From the NCBI RefSeq assembly GCF_009602425.1, contig NW_022261527.1, positions 78,813-142,812 of the forward strand: a stretch of DNA of 64,000 nucleotides. Direction: 5' to 3'. A program made the position numbers and the translations under genes. Below the pieces are notes generated by a model that saw only the letters and a program-made list of their open reading frames with translations, was not told the DNA's origin and ran no database searches. This document shows, piece by piece, positions 10,877 to 23,900 of the stretch. Numbering within the stretch: position 1 is the first letter of the stretch; each line of letters starts with the position of its first letter. Source of the stretch: Actinia tenebrosa. Lineage: Eukaryota; Cnidaria; Anthozoa; Actiniaria; Actiniidae.

Positions 10877-13800
10877 GATCAGATCAGACAGATAGGTGAT
10901 AAAACAGAGAGGTTTCAGTAGCTCGATTAAAAGCAAAGAAAGCTCGATCCTATCTATTCCTGGTGCGCTGCCGACTACAATCTATATATGTATATACATC
11001 CTGATGGCATATATATTGGCTATCAAATTCCTTAGATCCGTTTTGATATTTATAATAATGAGGGGTCAAATTCTTCCTGACTGCTGTGCAGCGTGGCAGG
11101 GGTTGAATTGACAACACCCATTTATGCGTTAAATTAGCAATCAAGGACGGTCCACTATTATCACTATATGCACGGTATACATATAAACATAATCAATTGA
11201 TCTAAACGATCGTATTTAAAATATATGAATATTTTGATGCGATTTTTGGATGTTATCTGAGAAAATGAATGAATGAGAATCTTAGTTCTAACCAAGGATT
11301 TTAGACCCGATGTACCACGAAGCAAGCAAATGCTGACTGTTACAAGCAAGTATAATATATAAATATCCACATAACATATCCACAAAAACAAAAATAAATC
11401 TAACCAACGATTTTCTATTGTCGACGTTATGAAAGAATGGTTATCTTCATACAATAAATGAGAAAATAATACAATGACCAAAAAATCAAACGCCTTCCAC
11501 GCTTAGTACGTTATATAAACGACATAACCCCGACCTACCGCTCCACCTTTTACAATCAACACTCCCCACTCTCTACCCCATAAAACAACAAAAGTTCAAG
11601 TATTAATAAAGTTAGTCTCTAGACGAAGAGGTTAATCCTATCATCATGGTCAGCATAGCGGATCTAGACAAACTATATATAGACAAGTTGGCAAACCGCA
11701 AAAGGAAAACACGGATAGGCTTGATTTAGCTAAATTAGGAACGTTCAGATCACATCTCTAAGGAGAAGGGTACAACATGAATAATTTTCACAGCTCGAGT
11801 ATGTGGGAACAAGACTGACTATCGGAATTAAGTAGACGCAACTGAAGACGCATTAATAAAGCAGGGTGGTGGGTGGGGGGTGCTATCCTTTCCAGATGTA
11901 TACAAACCCCGTATAGACCACTAACAGCACGTTTGAATGTAGCATGGAGCTCAATTTGGAGGACATAACAATAGGTTTTCAATTTTCATGGCATTAAAAT
12001 TCTTCAGTTTTGTTCTCTAAATTGAGCTCTATAGGACCTTGGAACCATAGTTTGAATTCTACTAGGGTCATTTACCAGGGTCCGTAACCAAGTATGGGCA
12101 TGGTTGGATCGGTTTGAATATTTGATATCATTTCTTTATTTTATACTCATAATTTGCATACATAAAAGAATGTCACCTAGGTGCAGCGCAGTCGTTGACC
12201 ATGTGAAATGCATGCTATCGGAAAGAGATCGATAAATGTGTATTTTATAAATCGAATGAAATAAAATTGGAATGGAGTTGTAAATGTATGAAAAACTGGT
12301 AACAAAGGAAGGAAGGAATGAAGGAAGGAAGGAAGGAAGGAAGGAAGGAAAGAAGGAAGGAAAAGAAAAGTTTTTAACGATAACTAAACAGCATTAAAAT
12401 CATGAATGACATAGTAACCGTAGTTAGTAGATTATTAATATGAGAAAATAAACCAATACAACAGAGAATTTAATGAACATTCTATGAATATCCTGAAACA
12501 ACCTCTGACCTGATCAACGTCAAGGCACGGCTAAATCTTAGATCGAAATAGATCTTATTGTGTTACTGAGGTTTTGCGGGAAGAGGAAACCGGAGAACCA
12601 GGAGTAAAACACCTAACAATGATATGATTATTAAACCATTCAAATTTCTAGTGTTAGGAAAAGGTCAAGCCACTCTAAAGAGTATTCATTGATATATTCA
12701 TTGATACGATTTTTTAAATGATGCGGCGGATAAGTACCTACTTCAGCACGCAGGGGTTCGGTACATTAGTATAGTGTAGTAAACACTTAACTTAATTACA
12801 TAGTATATAACCGCTAGACCTACAGAAAACTCGACATCTTAAAAGCAATTCATCTTTAGATTCGTTCACGTTTGAACTAAATAAGAAAATGACAAAAAAA
12901 TGACAAGATGGATTTGTACTTGACCAAACTCAAGTGACTGGCTATTAAACGAGGGTGTGGTAACACGTGGTCAATACTAAGTTGATGCGATGAAACGAAA
13001 CAGGATGATCAGTTTTACACTGGATTAAATATGTAGTCTTGAAGTAATGATCAAGTATTAGACTTAGGTCAAACTGATTGTTTTTGAGCAATCGAAGCCG
13101 GAACAGTAAAGGCAAGTAGAAAAAACAAAAATCTAGCTTTTTAATGATAAAGTAAAATTAAGGAGAAAAAAGGACTCGAGGATGGGGGTTCTTATTAGCA
13201 ATAGAGAGTTTTAGATTTACGTTCACGGCAAACGTGAAACGTCAGTTGACCATTAAAAAATATTTTAAACATCTTAAAAAGAATCGCAAAAAAGTCCAAG
13301 TAGTAGAAAAACAAAAGAATATTTGTCTTTGGTGAGAAGGTTTTTAAAAGGTAAAGTAAAATACAGGAAAACGTTTGCCGTTTGCGGGGAGAAAAAAAAT
13401 TCAATCTAAAACTATCTAACAACGTACAACGTTCAATTAATTGATCCGTTTCCGTGTTCACTGTCAATTAATTTCAGGAACACACAATTCGCATTAAACG
13501 GCACGACGCGTTGACTAAGCCGCTTGCCCTCCAGGCAAATTCTTATCCATAAGGGTCAATTTTCCGGTATGAAAAGTTATTATTAACCTAACAAGACGAC
13601 AGAAGATAAAACGGCGCCATTTCTAATTTGGATAACAAAAGAGGAATATTTATACGATATATTGCACCCGTAATGGAAAATCGGTAATAAACCATGCCAT
13701 GTTAGTAACAACGAGGTCACATAATAAAGTCAAAGTAGTCTAGACTGATAAAGTACATGGTTATATGGTAGTGTTCGTCAGCGTTGATTATTGGGAAACT

Positions 13801-14216
13801 GCACCAAGTCTAGATATGTGAAAAAAAATTTATAATCTATTCAAAAATATATTTTATAAGAAACTTGAGATTATAATGAACTGATGACTGAAAGCAACTG
13901 ATCCACTGATGGTCAAATAAAAGTGTGCAATATGGAAAGCCTATTTGTCCTAACTTTTTTAATTCAACTCAAATAGGGACTCTAATGGGAAGACTTCAAA
14001 AGCTTCACAAGCACTGAAACAACCTCTGGACTAAACTAAGTCAGAGCTAAGGTCATAACTCACAGATTAAATTGGAGTTTATTGCCTAAAAGTCAATTTA
14101 GCATGATTATAGAAATCAGAGGAATCATAGGGAAAAATCAACATTTGCCAACAATTGAAAGAATGGTGCAATAGTTTTGGCTATTTCAGTGTCAAATAAA
14201 AGGCAAATGAACGTAC
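10877..14216. other. non-coding stretch, nothing coding recognised
   Basis: I see no conserved open frame or transposon. A GGAA simple repeat lies at 12301-12363. The remainder is AT-rich unique-looking DNA, presumably intronic if the flanking first exons are used. Confidence 0.5.
12301..12363. repeat. (GGAA)n microsatellite
   Basis: A run of GGAA/GAAG tetramers with few interruptions, about 60 bp. Confidence 0.85.
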
Positions 14217-14277
14217 CCTGTTTGTTAGTGTTCAACCAAGAGAGGCTTCGTCTCTTCCTCCCGTCCGCAACAGGCAT
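14217..14277 (-). CDS. candidate first coding exon C
   Basis: The ATG at 14277 (minus strand) opens 20 codons plus one base, starting MPVADGRKRRSLSW and ending at a GTACGT donor in phase 1. The sequence is locally GC-rich within AT-rich surroundings. RKRRSLS matches the basic-Arg/Ser pattern of exon D (RRRSSFS) and of the exon at 5105-5206 (RRARSFS). Transcript evidence would be needed to confirm it. Confidence 0.42.
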
Positions 14278-16914
14278 GGCTTCACCAAAGCCGGAAAATA
14301 ATTAAAAATGAAATGGAAAAAGAAAAAAACANAAAGATCTTACTTTCCTCTGTTTAAATTTCAATTAAGAAATAACTCCCGTAAAATGGCGCGCGAAGAA
14401 TAGTCGGATCTTCGGTTGAGTACGTTAGTGGTTAGAGTATAATCACTCAATCAAAAACGCGTACTCCCCGATGGTTAGTTTGAATGAAGATAATTTGATC
14501 AATAGGAGGGTGGAATTACGAGGGCGTTGTATTAGTATAAACATTTTATTGTCTTTTCGCTACAGCACGAACAGGAAGGGACCAAGAATAGACTGTGGCT
14601 GAAGGCACTTCCTGTTATGGGAGTCTACAGAGTAACCACAACTATACACTGGAAAAAGTCGAATGAGCGCAGTCATAAGCGCGATGCGTGTGGCGTCCTG
14701 TTTTGTTATGGAAAACTTTATCAACACGTGGAAAAAATGTTTTCACAATATAAGTAAATATTTTGAAATAGCAATTCTTTATTTTACTTTATCTCCTATC
14801 TATAGAAAATGTATACACGACTTAAGATTATGTTGACATTGTTCCAAGATTTTGGCAAGTAAGTTGTATTTCCAGTAAGAGAGTTTTATAGGGGCGAGGT
14901 CACAACAACAGTCCTGAATAAGTACCCCGCCAATTTTATTGGTTAAGGTGATGGGTACTAGGAAGCCACCCCTGCCCCCTCAAGGGCTCCTAAAAAAATC
15001 GATACTGGGTATCATTATGACAGAAATACGTTGTATAGCATACTTTGAAATAAATAGTACATTCACTAATCAGTACTATTTGATTTATAGTTTTGGAGGT
15101 GTTTGAGGACAAAGTGTAACATTACAATTTCACAGGTGGCGAGCACCTGATATACTCACCCCTCCTGCGTCCTGGATAGGCCTTTTGCAATAGATTGAAA
15201 TGTGAATTATTACTGGATGGCCAAAAAAATTGCACTTCCTTTATTTAAAGATGTTTTGCTGACTTACTAGATACTTTCGATTTCAAGATACGAAGCATTT
15301 TAAAGTTTGTTTGTCATCAAGCAGAGCCTTCCCCAAGGGACCACAAGCTGAACTGATTCGTTATCAAAGTCATATATCAGCACGTGACTGTTTGTTGCAA
15401 AAGGCCTATTAGCCGTTCAGGGGTTGAGGGAAAAACTGGGTCGAGTTGGCATTGCCAACTTAGTGACTTAGTGACTTAGTGACAGGAACTTTGTAAGAAA
15501 AGAAAGTTTTCCAACTGAGCCAAGTACGTGGGTTGTCTATTCATTAAGGATTAGTAAGCTTTTCAGCCGGCTATTCTGGGTTTTTTCTGCTCTTTCAAAG
15601 TACAATTCAAGCGGCGAAGCTATCAAAACACGACGAAAATCTCAGACAAAATTGAATATTTTTCAACAAGCTTAATTTTGAAACAGCTAATTATGTGACA
15701 TAAAGCCGAGGTTTTCTAGCTAGAGGTAAAAACAATGCACTAGTCTTTCAAACACTTTAGCTTTGCAGTTTAACTATTTAATCAAGACGAAAGGCTTGGA
15801 CTATTGTGAGATAAACAAAAGCGTTCGCATACACCATTTAAAGCAGAAATAGGGGTATAGATATGTCTCATTTTCTTGCACCCATCCACTAGCCAAAGGA
15901 CCTACCCCAAAAATTTCCAATGGATTTTCAGAAACTCAATCAAGTCAGAGAAAAAATGCAAGTTTGTTTTTAGTTCTAAAGAGCTTCAAGGTTCATTGGT
16001 TATGCTGTCTCAATAGCTTTTGTGTTGAGATCTTTTGTATTCAGTTTAAATTTACGAGGAGTTCATGTAAATAAAAAAACGTCAAAGACAAACTCTGCGT
16101 GCACAAAAAAAGCAATCCCTCTATAAATAACGAAAAATTTAAAACTAAAACATTCAAAAACTATCTTGAGGACTCTTAAATGAGATATCTTATGAATTAT
16201 TTTCTTTTTTTTAAACTTTAAACGCTAGAGAAAGTTGGTAAACGTTTTAATGTTAGTGAAACTTGATAAATGAACCGTGATAAATTATGAAGATCATTAT
16301 CAGATGCGTGCGGTTTAAGATTGTTTGGAAAGGTTGTGATGATACATGTAAAATTCAAAAGTATTACAAGAACAAACTATATAATTAATCTATCCTGTGT
16401 TTCTAAGTACTTCGCTTTAGCTTCCTAGCCATTAACCTGTTTATAAAGTTCATGGAATTTAAGTTTAATATCTTTAGATTAGAATACGTGTAATCTTACC
16501 CACTTCAGGAATTCACTTAATTATTTTTACAGTAGTTTTAACTACGAGGACTACCAGAATAATAGGAATTTTCAAGCTTTTCTAAATAATTCAAGCCAAG
16601 TTAAAGGATTTCACGGCTTGGTGGATTAAATTTTTGATGACAACGCAGAAGTCCAGTGCGGAAGGCAAAATAAACTCCTGGTAAACGAATTGCAAAATTA
16701 ACTTTAAATAAAACTTCCCCTAATTTTTTAGTATCTCTAAAAGTGAACCCGAAATAGTGTAAACATTAATGTATTATATGTTGCCAAGAATAATATTTAG
16801 TTCAGTGATTTCAGAAGCGCAGAACGAGCAGTAATTCGAAGGTTCTAAACAAACGCGTACGTACCGTGAAAGTTAATAGTTTTAAAACTTTAAAAGAAAA
16901 TAAGAATCACTCAC
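14278..16914. other. non-coding stretch with one MITE
   Basis: Apart from the element at 15179-15406 and a small GTGACTTA triplication near 15460-15482, I see no feature. It is presumed intronic or promoter DNA of the minus-strand gene. Confidence 0.5.
15179..15406. mobile_element. MITE, TIR GGCCTTTTGCAA
   Basis: GGCCTTTTGCAA opens and TTGCAAAAGGCC closes a 228 bp element flanked by TA. The interior (GATACTTTCGATTTCAAGAT, GCCTTCCCC, ATATATCAGCA) is shared with the copy at 44407-44592. The element at 18818-19192 has the same ends but a different interior. Confidence 0.7.
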
Positions 16915-16972
16915 CACTAAAACTCGAACGGCGTCTCTTGGATTCAACAGACAAGCAAGAGCTTCTTACCAT
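16915..16972 (-). CDS. candidate first coding exon D
   Basis: The ATG at 16972 (minus strand) opens 19 codons plus one base, starting MVRSSCLSVESK and continuing RRRSSFS, then a strong GTGAGT donor in phase 1. It is the most upstream of the four candidates, with a TGACGTCA site about 175 bp upstream of its ATG. The bases right after the ATG (GGTAAGAA) also look like a donor, so a non-coding version of the exon ending there is possible. Confidence 0.42.
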
Positions 16973-17146
16973 CTTTGTAGCAGTAGTTAAGTTGTATTTT
17001 GTGAAGATATCACGAGTTTGCGAGTGTTAGGTTCAAATAACCCGCCATCTTGTTCTCACCTTCTCTACGACTGAAAGCTTCCCTTGATCCTTCTGCAGTA
17101 ACACAGGAAGCCCAATGGTCAGAGTGGTCTTGACCCCAAATAAACA

Positions 17147-17154
17147 TGACGTCA
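17147..17154. promoter_or_regulatory. CRE-like TGACGTCA
   Basis: A perfect 8-bp palindromic cAMP-response element consensus lies about 175 bp upstream of the candidate exon D ATG. Another lies at 17437-17444. The match is visible; function is inferred from position. Confidence 0.4.
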
Positions 17155-20100
17155 CTGCTTGTTTATGTAGGGGATAAATCGCCAAATCCAATAGAAAATT
17201 CAACTAAATTTGCTCCTAGCGAAACAGTTTAATCTAAAATGGCCTGGTTTTCAGATATAACAGGTGTTAATATGTACTAAAAAATATTCTGAGCGTTTGC
17301 TGGCTATTCTACTTCTCTTCGTAGATTGATAGGGATTTTAGGACAATTTTCGGTGTGAATTTGTGTTGACTTGACCCCCTCCGACGACCATGATCCTTTG
17401 CGTTTAAACAATAGATTGTTGAAGATTGTATTGATGTGACGTCATAGTGAATTAGGCCAATTGAGGGTCTCCAATTTTGGGGTATTTTTGAAAGTTATCA
17501 TTTCAACTATTTCAACCACATACTCTCATTTCAACTATGCTTTAGTTGTCCCTATTCAATCATAGTAGCTTACCCACACAAATCATGTTGATTCGTCCTT
17601 TCTCAGGCTTGATTTTATTATTTTCAATGATTAACAATCACAACACATTATCTTAGTTACCATGGTGACAGGTCAAATCGATTACCCCTTGAAAAGGAAC
17701 TTTCCAAAAGTCCTGGATTTTGTATTTTGGTTTGATTAGCTCATTCATTGATACTTGAATGTAAAGCTATGGGGGCAAAACCTTTTGTTGTTGCAACAAA
17801 TGGTGTCACATTTTTATCAGCAAAAAATAATCAAAAATTGCATCCTTGCTACTCAAAGAAGTCATTGAACCTTTTTGTCAAAAATACCAGAGATTTTTTT
17901 GAAACTCTTTATTTGCGAGAATATCAACTGCATTTGATCAGTGTTTTTGCTTTAATTACTTTATACCAGTAGATGGCTATACTAGTCTTTAATCCAAGTA
18001 GGAAATACCAACATGACTTGCATAGATTATCCCTTATGAGAGATTTGGCAAATTCTAGAATGAAAGCTGCTAAAAGTATCTACCTTGACCATTTTGTTTT
18101 TTCCTTTTTTACCAGCCCAGGTGTAGCCAATGTCTAAAAAACTCTTACTTTCCTCTTGAAGAAAAATCTCATTTCATTCTAAAAGGATGACAATTATCAA
18201 TGATATTAGAATGTAATATATTTTACATTAATCACACCAGAAGTGATTACTCATGCAGTCTTCAAAGTGCATAAATTGCATTTTTCTGTCAAAAACAAGA
18301 CTTCATTAAAGGAAACATTTTGAATGGAGACACCACAATGCATAGAGTCTAGGGTAATGCAACAGTACAGTTTATACAAAGGGACCCATTAAGAATGAAT
18401 TTTAGTGTCATTCTAATTTATTAGGGGAGTATTGTGCAAGTATACAATAATATACAATTGTAAGTGAATAGTTTCAATGCATTTCCTACTAACAAACTCT
18501 GCCGGGATGTAATACACAATATAAAAAGTCCATGCAAGGATAATCCAAATCTAATATCTAACAGTAACCTAATTAATAAAATATCAAAAGCCAGAATATG
18601 GTACTGTATTTTAACCAAAAGGTCTAGTAGGCAGAAAACTGAGCTCAACTTCAAAAACATGTCATTTTTACTATGAGTGACAGTGCCCAGAATACAAAGG
18701 CATTTGTATAACTACAAGAGCTATTATTGGGAGAATTGATTGTAAAAAATGTGATTAAATTGAAGACAAGATATTGCTACACAATGATCAGTCTTAAGTG
18801 TTTTTAAACAGTCAATAGGCCTTTTGCAACAACAGGTCACGTAACCCTACCCCCCGTAAAAAGGAATTACAGAAATGGAAAGAGCACTCAATATTAGTAA
18901 GAAGCCAAAGTTTCAGCTTATGATATGTAACACAGGAGAAATGGCATTAAATACAAAATCAAATATTTTATAAGGATTTGTATGGGGAAATGTCCTGGAG
19001 GGCAAGCTATGCCCACCAGCACATTTTCCCATACAAATCCTTATAAAATATTCAATTTTATATTTAATGCCATTTCTACTGTATTCAATATTATAAGCTG
19101 AAACTTTGCCTAATGATTTCTGGTGTTCATTTTGACACGTCTCTTTTTACGGGGGGTAGGGTCCCGTTGTTGACCTGTTGTTGCAAAAGGCCTATTATGC
19201 AGCCTCCTTCATAGCTGTCACTAGCATTAATGAGTATAGTAACGCTAGCCTTTTATGCAGAAATCATGAGAGTCGTTCCATTGTCACACAATGTTGATTT
19301 CCCGTAAGAGCAGCGTTTAAGATAATGTCCAATAAGTTGCAGTCATGANGACCTGCCAAATTAGTTTTAGCTCAGTCATACCTTATATCTGGCTTAATGT
19401 TACTGGTCAAGATGACTGGCAACAAAAAAAAATTGACCTGAATCTAAAATTCCAATTTTGGATGGGACATTGTCCAATGTCTTGCCCTTATTTTAAGCCT
19501 TGTGAGGGGAGAAAATGTTATGTGATGACACTTACATCACCTGCTGAGGCCAGTCTAGTGCAAACTACACTACTTAGCAATGGTCATAGTAGAGGTTATA
19601 GTGTTATCAATAAATGCTGTAAAGATGGTTAACAATGAGAGACAAAAAAGTAATTCTAACCTCCCTAAAAAAAGGTTTCTTTGAATGCAGCTGCTCTTGA
19701 CATAGATGTGTTGCTTTGTTTAAAATTGTTTATTAAAACCAGGCTTGCACAAAACTAAACAAGCCTCTCATTTGGGCTAAAAATCTACAAAATTAAAAAT
19801 TAACAATTTCTGGTAATGGTCATGTGACCAGCAAAGAATAATATTAATTACATCATTAGCCCTTAGTAATAATACTAAAATATGTTTAAGTTAATCTATG
19901 TCTCATAGGAGGAATCTTGCTAAACATGTCTTTTGAAAGACTCCGATTTATGACAAGAAAATTAGCTAGAATGAAGAATTTTATTCTTCATTAATTACTT
20001 TAACTCTTAATAACCCACTGTTAATGTTCAAGTTGAGTGATGTAAAGCAAAGCAGTTTCCTCACACACACGCTCNAATTGATTGAGGGAAGGTACATTTT

Positions 20101-20924
20101 TTTATTCGCTGAGTGCTGGGACTTCAGGGGGGTGGTGTCATCAATATTTTGGTGCGTCAAACCTTTTTATTTTGATTAAAGCTTTTGTATGTTGACTTAA
20201 TGGGAAGATCATGAATTTCTTAAGGAAAGATAGAGGGAGTCCTACAATTGTTTTAAAAGAGTTTACTGCAAACCACCCAGCCCCCCTCCCTTCTGATAAA
20301 AACATACCTTCCCTAAATAAAATCTTTGCTAAGACATGGACACATGGTGAAACAGTTGTGAGTGACATTCTCAAGGTTTTTCAAGGGATGTCAGGGAAAG
20401 AAACTTTTTCTTTTAACACAATTGTCAATCAAGGAATGCTTCCAAATTCTTGCCAGCAGTCTTTTGCCAACATCCAACTGCCGTTTCCAGTAATGTTGGA
20501 GGCGTAGCTACATGATGAAATTCTTTTGAAATTGCTGGCAATAGTGTATTATGTAGAATATTGTATATGCAGAACATTGTACATGTTGAAGTGAACAAAT
20601 GGTACGACTTTCTTTTTTTTGTTTTGTTTGCAGCACCATATATAACAGTTGCACCTGGTGTCCATGCCCTAGCCTGCCTGTGCAGACGTTTTTTCTTGTA
20701 CATTCCCTTGAGAGGTTATTATTACCTACTTGATTATTCTCAATTTTTCACCATTTTTCTGCTGTTGCTTGGCAACAGTTGTCAAGAACATTGGACTGAT
20801 TTTACTACTGTGTGACAATCACTCAACTAAGAAAATGAAAGTGGGCAAACAAAAACTTTTTATCCTTTTTTGCATGGAGATTTCCAATGATGACCACCTT
20901 TAAATACTAGATAAATCATCAAGT
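17155..20924. other. intergenic stretch downstream of INO80D
   Basis: No gene is visible. It holds a CRE-like palindrome (17437-17444), the foldback element at 18818-19192 and a moderately repeated segment near 19340-19510 that resembles 35622-35750. Open frames at 17748, 19345 and 20211 show no family resemblance. The 3' UTR of INO80D presumably occupies the upper end. Confidence 0.5.
18818..19192. mobile_element. foldback MITE, TIR GGCCTTTTGCAACAACAGGT
   Basis: About 55 bp at each end are near-perfect inverted copies (GGCCTTTTGCAACAACAGGT ... CCTACCCCCCGTAAAAA). The middle (ATTTGTATGGGGAAATGT and its reverse) also folds, so most of the 375 bp can form one hairpin. TA flanks it. A diverged fragment of the interior appears near 25321-25425. 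Confidence 0.7.
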
Positions 20925-23900
20925 TCATCTTAATCTCAAATCTCCTAGAGAAGTGTCTGAATTCTGATGAAAGTGAGATCCAAGTAACAGCTGATCCTCT
21001 ACTGAAGTGAGAAAGGGGTCGTCACTTCTTGATGGATCAAGATCCCGTTGTTGGTACACTGAATGTTTAACTGAGTTATTTTGAAGATATGATGGGCTGA
21101 CTGGACTTAAAGTTGGCGATAAAATGTTACTCTGTTGATAATGAGGTGTACGATCAAATGTAAAGACATTGCTATGTGATGAATGAGGAGAAAGATGAGG
21201 TGACAGTGAAGAGAGTGACGCCTGAGAGAATGGAGATGTCCCAATCCTAGAGAGGCTGTTCTGGGAATTAAGAGGTGATGTGTAAGTATTGCCATTGGTG
21301 GAATTAACAGAGTGCCATGATTTTTGTGGAGACGACAAGGCCGATTCCATAGTCATTTCAGAATGCGATAATTGTTCAGAAGGTAATCCATTTCCATGAG
21401 ATTTAATGTCACTTCCACCCAAGATTTCTTGTGGTGATGAAAACATTGGGTCATCGATTAATGTCATGTGATTGGACATTCCTTTACATCCGTTACTCAG
21501 AGTACTATGTTGCAATAGTGTCGGGGAGAGGATTCCTCCTCCCACAGAATTCAATGGCTTGGTCTTTGTTACCTTTTTAGTTTTTGTAACTTTGTTTATC
21601 TTTTTGTGACTGTTTAAGAGTGATATTTTTGATTTATTCACCACAGCTTTCACAGGTGAAACCAAATGATTGGAATTGAGTAAAGAGTCACTTTTGTGAT
21701 TTTCTGTTGGGGTAATAACAGAAGTTCGTACTGAAGAAGGCAACCAAATGCCTGTCTTTTCAGAGCCGTTCTTCTTTATATCAATGTCGAATAGCTTTTC
21801 CTCTGGTGAAACACCATTTGGCAAAGTAGATAAATTATTTGAAAGATCCTCGTCACACATTTCTGGCAGTAACAAATGATCCTGTTGTTGCGGCTCAAAA
21901 AGAGATGAATCAAACTGTGACAAGTCTCCCAGTTTTGGAGATTCAGGGGATTGCTCACTAGTATGTGAATAGTCTGATGACATCTGCATGTCTAATGAAG
22001 GAGAAAACACAGGAGTAGTACTACTCGGACTGAATGTACTATTAAGAGGGCTTGATTTAGCCAAGTCTTTAGCAGGTCTTGACTTACTGGGCCTTGGAGT
22101 GGGTTTTTTGTTGGATGACTTTTTAGCCTGTTTGACGGTAGTTTTGGTTTCAGCAGTGGTGGTTTTAGATTGTGGCTTTTTTCTTGGTTTCTTGGTTTGT
22201 TGTTTGCTTGACTCTGCTGCTGCTGCTGCTTGAGCTTCCTGAAACTTATCCTGAATAAAAGACATTTGAAACAGTTTAATACATAATCATCAAAAGCATA
22301 TTTTTAATTTAAACATAATCATCATACTTGTTTACTTGGCTTTGATGTAGCCCTGCAGTATCCTATCTACAATGCTGTGCAATGACTTCATACAGTTAAC
22401 ACACAGCAGATAGAAAACCCATGTTCAGTGGCATTATGAGAATATACAAAATATAATTGCAGCCAGTACCCACTTGACATAGACACCGTGCTATTATATG
22501 CAGTTATTCTTGTATTATTAGTATGCCTTAAATTAAACAAATCCACTCATATGATCAGCTATAGGGGCATTATCTCTAGTCCCCTTCAGATCTGTATTAA
22601 CATTTAATTAAGGGTTTGGCCTTAGGGACAGACCATTAGAAAATTGATGGGTAGGCTGGGTAAATCAGGGGAAAAAAAACCATTTGAGTATGTACTAACA
22701 AAATGTAATCTCTCCTTTCAGAAAAGAAATAGGGGTCCTTATAAAAAACATATGCAGCATAAATTTCTGCAACCCTCCATGGATTATCTAATGGTCCATC
22801 CCTTATTAGAAAAAAATGTTTTCTACAATTTATCTTAAGCACTTGATACAAGTAAAGGAAAACCAAAAATAATAATGTTAATAATTATTATTTTTGTGGA
22901 AATTTTAGAATACACTTCATCATTGTGCTATCTTTCAGGTATACTTGTCTAACAAAGTGAATCTTTACAGGCCCTCCCCTTCTCCCTCCCTCTTCCTCTC
23001 CCTTCCAGCCCTCCTCAAGATCCCAACCCCATGATTATTGAGGCTGGCTACGCAGACTAAATAAAGTGTGATGACATACCTTTTTTCTCGCATGCTCTTC
23101 ACAAAGTGCTCTTTCATGAACAATATCAAAGACAGGGACTGAGCACTGTAAACCTCCAGGCCATTTTGCAGTGCACTGAGAATACAGCACTTGAACTGAA
23201 TCATTAATGATGTCTATTCAACTAGTTAGGGAGTCTAACATTTCTAAAATAATTTCTAAATGCATTCATGGTACAAGTTGTTTTAAGCTAGGACTTGGTC
23301 AATTCAGATTCGTTCAAATTTAAACACATTGTTGCGATACAAAATGCTCTCAAACCCCAAAGCATCATGGCAATTTTACTTGAACAAAAACTGCAAAGAA
23401 TTGTGGTAGAAAATTTGTTATATGACTCAAAAGGTCCTTGCATTTCAACCAACAAAGCTTACAATAGCTTAGAACCCTGTTCATGATCTATGCGGTATTT
23501 TTTATTGCAGAGGATACGGTTACTGCAGAATTTAGTGTAAGGCATTGCATTCTGTATGCAAGCTACACCATCAGAGACAAAAGCACACTTCTTGACAACA
23601 CATGTTGGAGGAGAACTTCTAGAAAAAAAGAAAAACAGTTTATACATAAAACATTTTGTGCTATAGAAATAATTATGTATAATCAATATCATTTTNAAAT
23701 GATTTCTTAAAATTGAACTATTTTTTCTACTTCTGGATTTTGCAGTCGTTTTTGCTAGAAAACGAAAACTTAAATAAATAAAAGTTGGGTAAATAATAAT
23801 CGTACAGGTGCAAATTTTTGAGACATAAAGCAACTACCCATTAAGAGCTATGGGTTTTTTAATTTCATGAACCATGGAAAAGACAGTTAGTTACTATCTG

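Noticed and set aside
20211-20507. 98-codon plus-strand frame downstream of INO80D
   Set aside because: No homology seen, AT-rich codon use, no splice context. Probably chance in the 3' flank.
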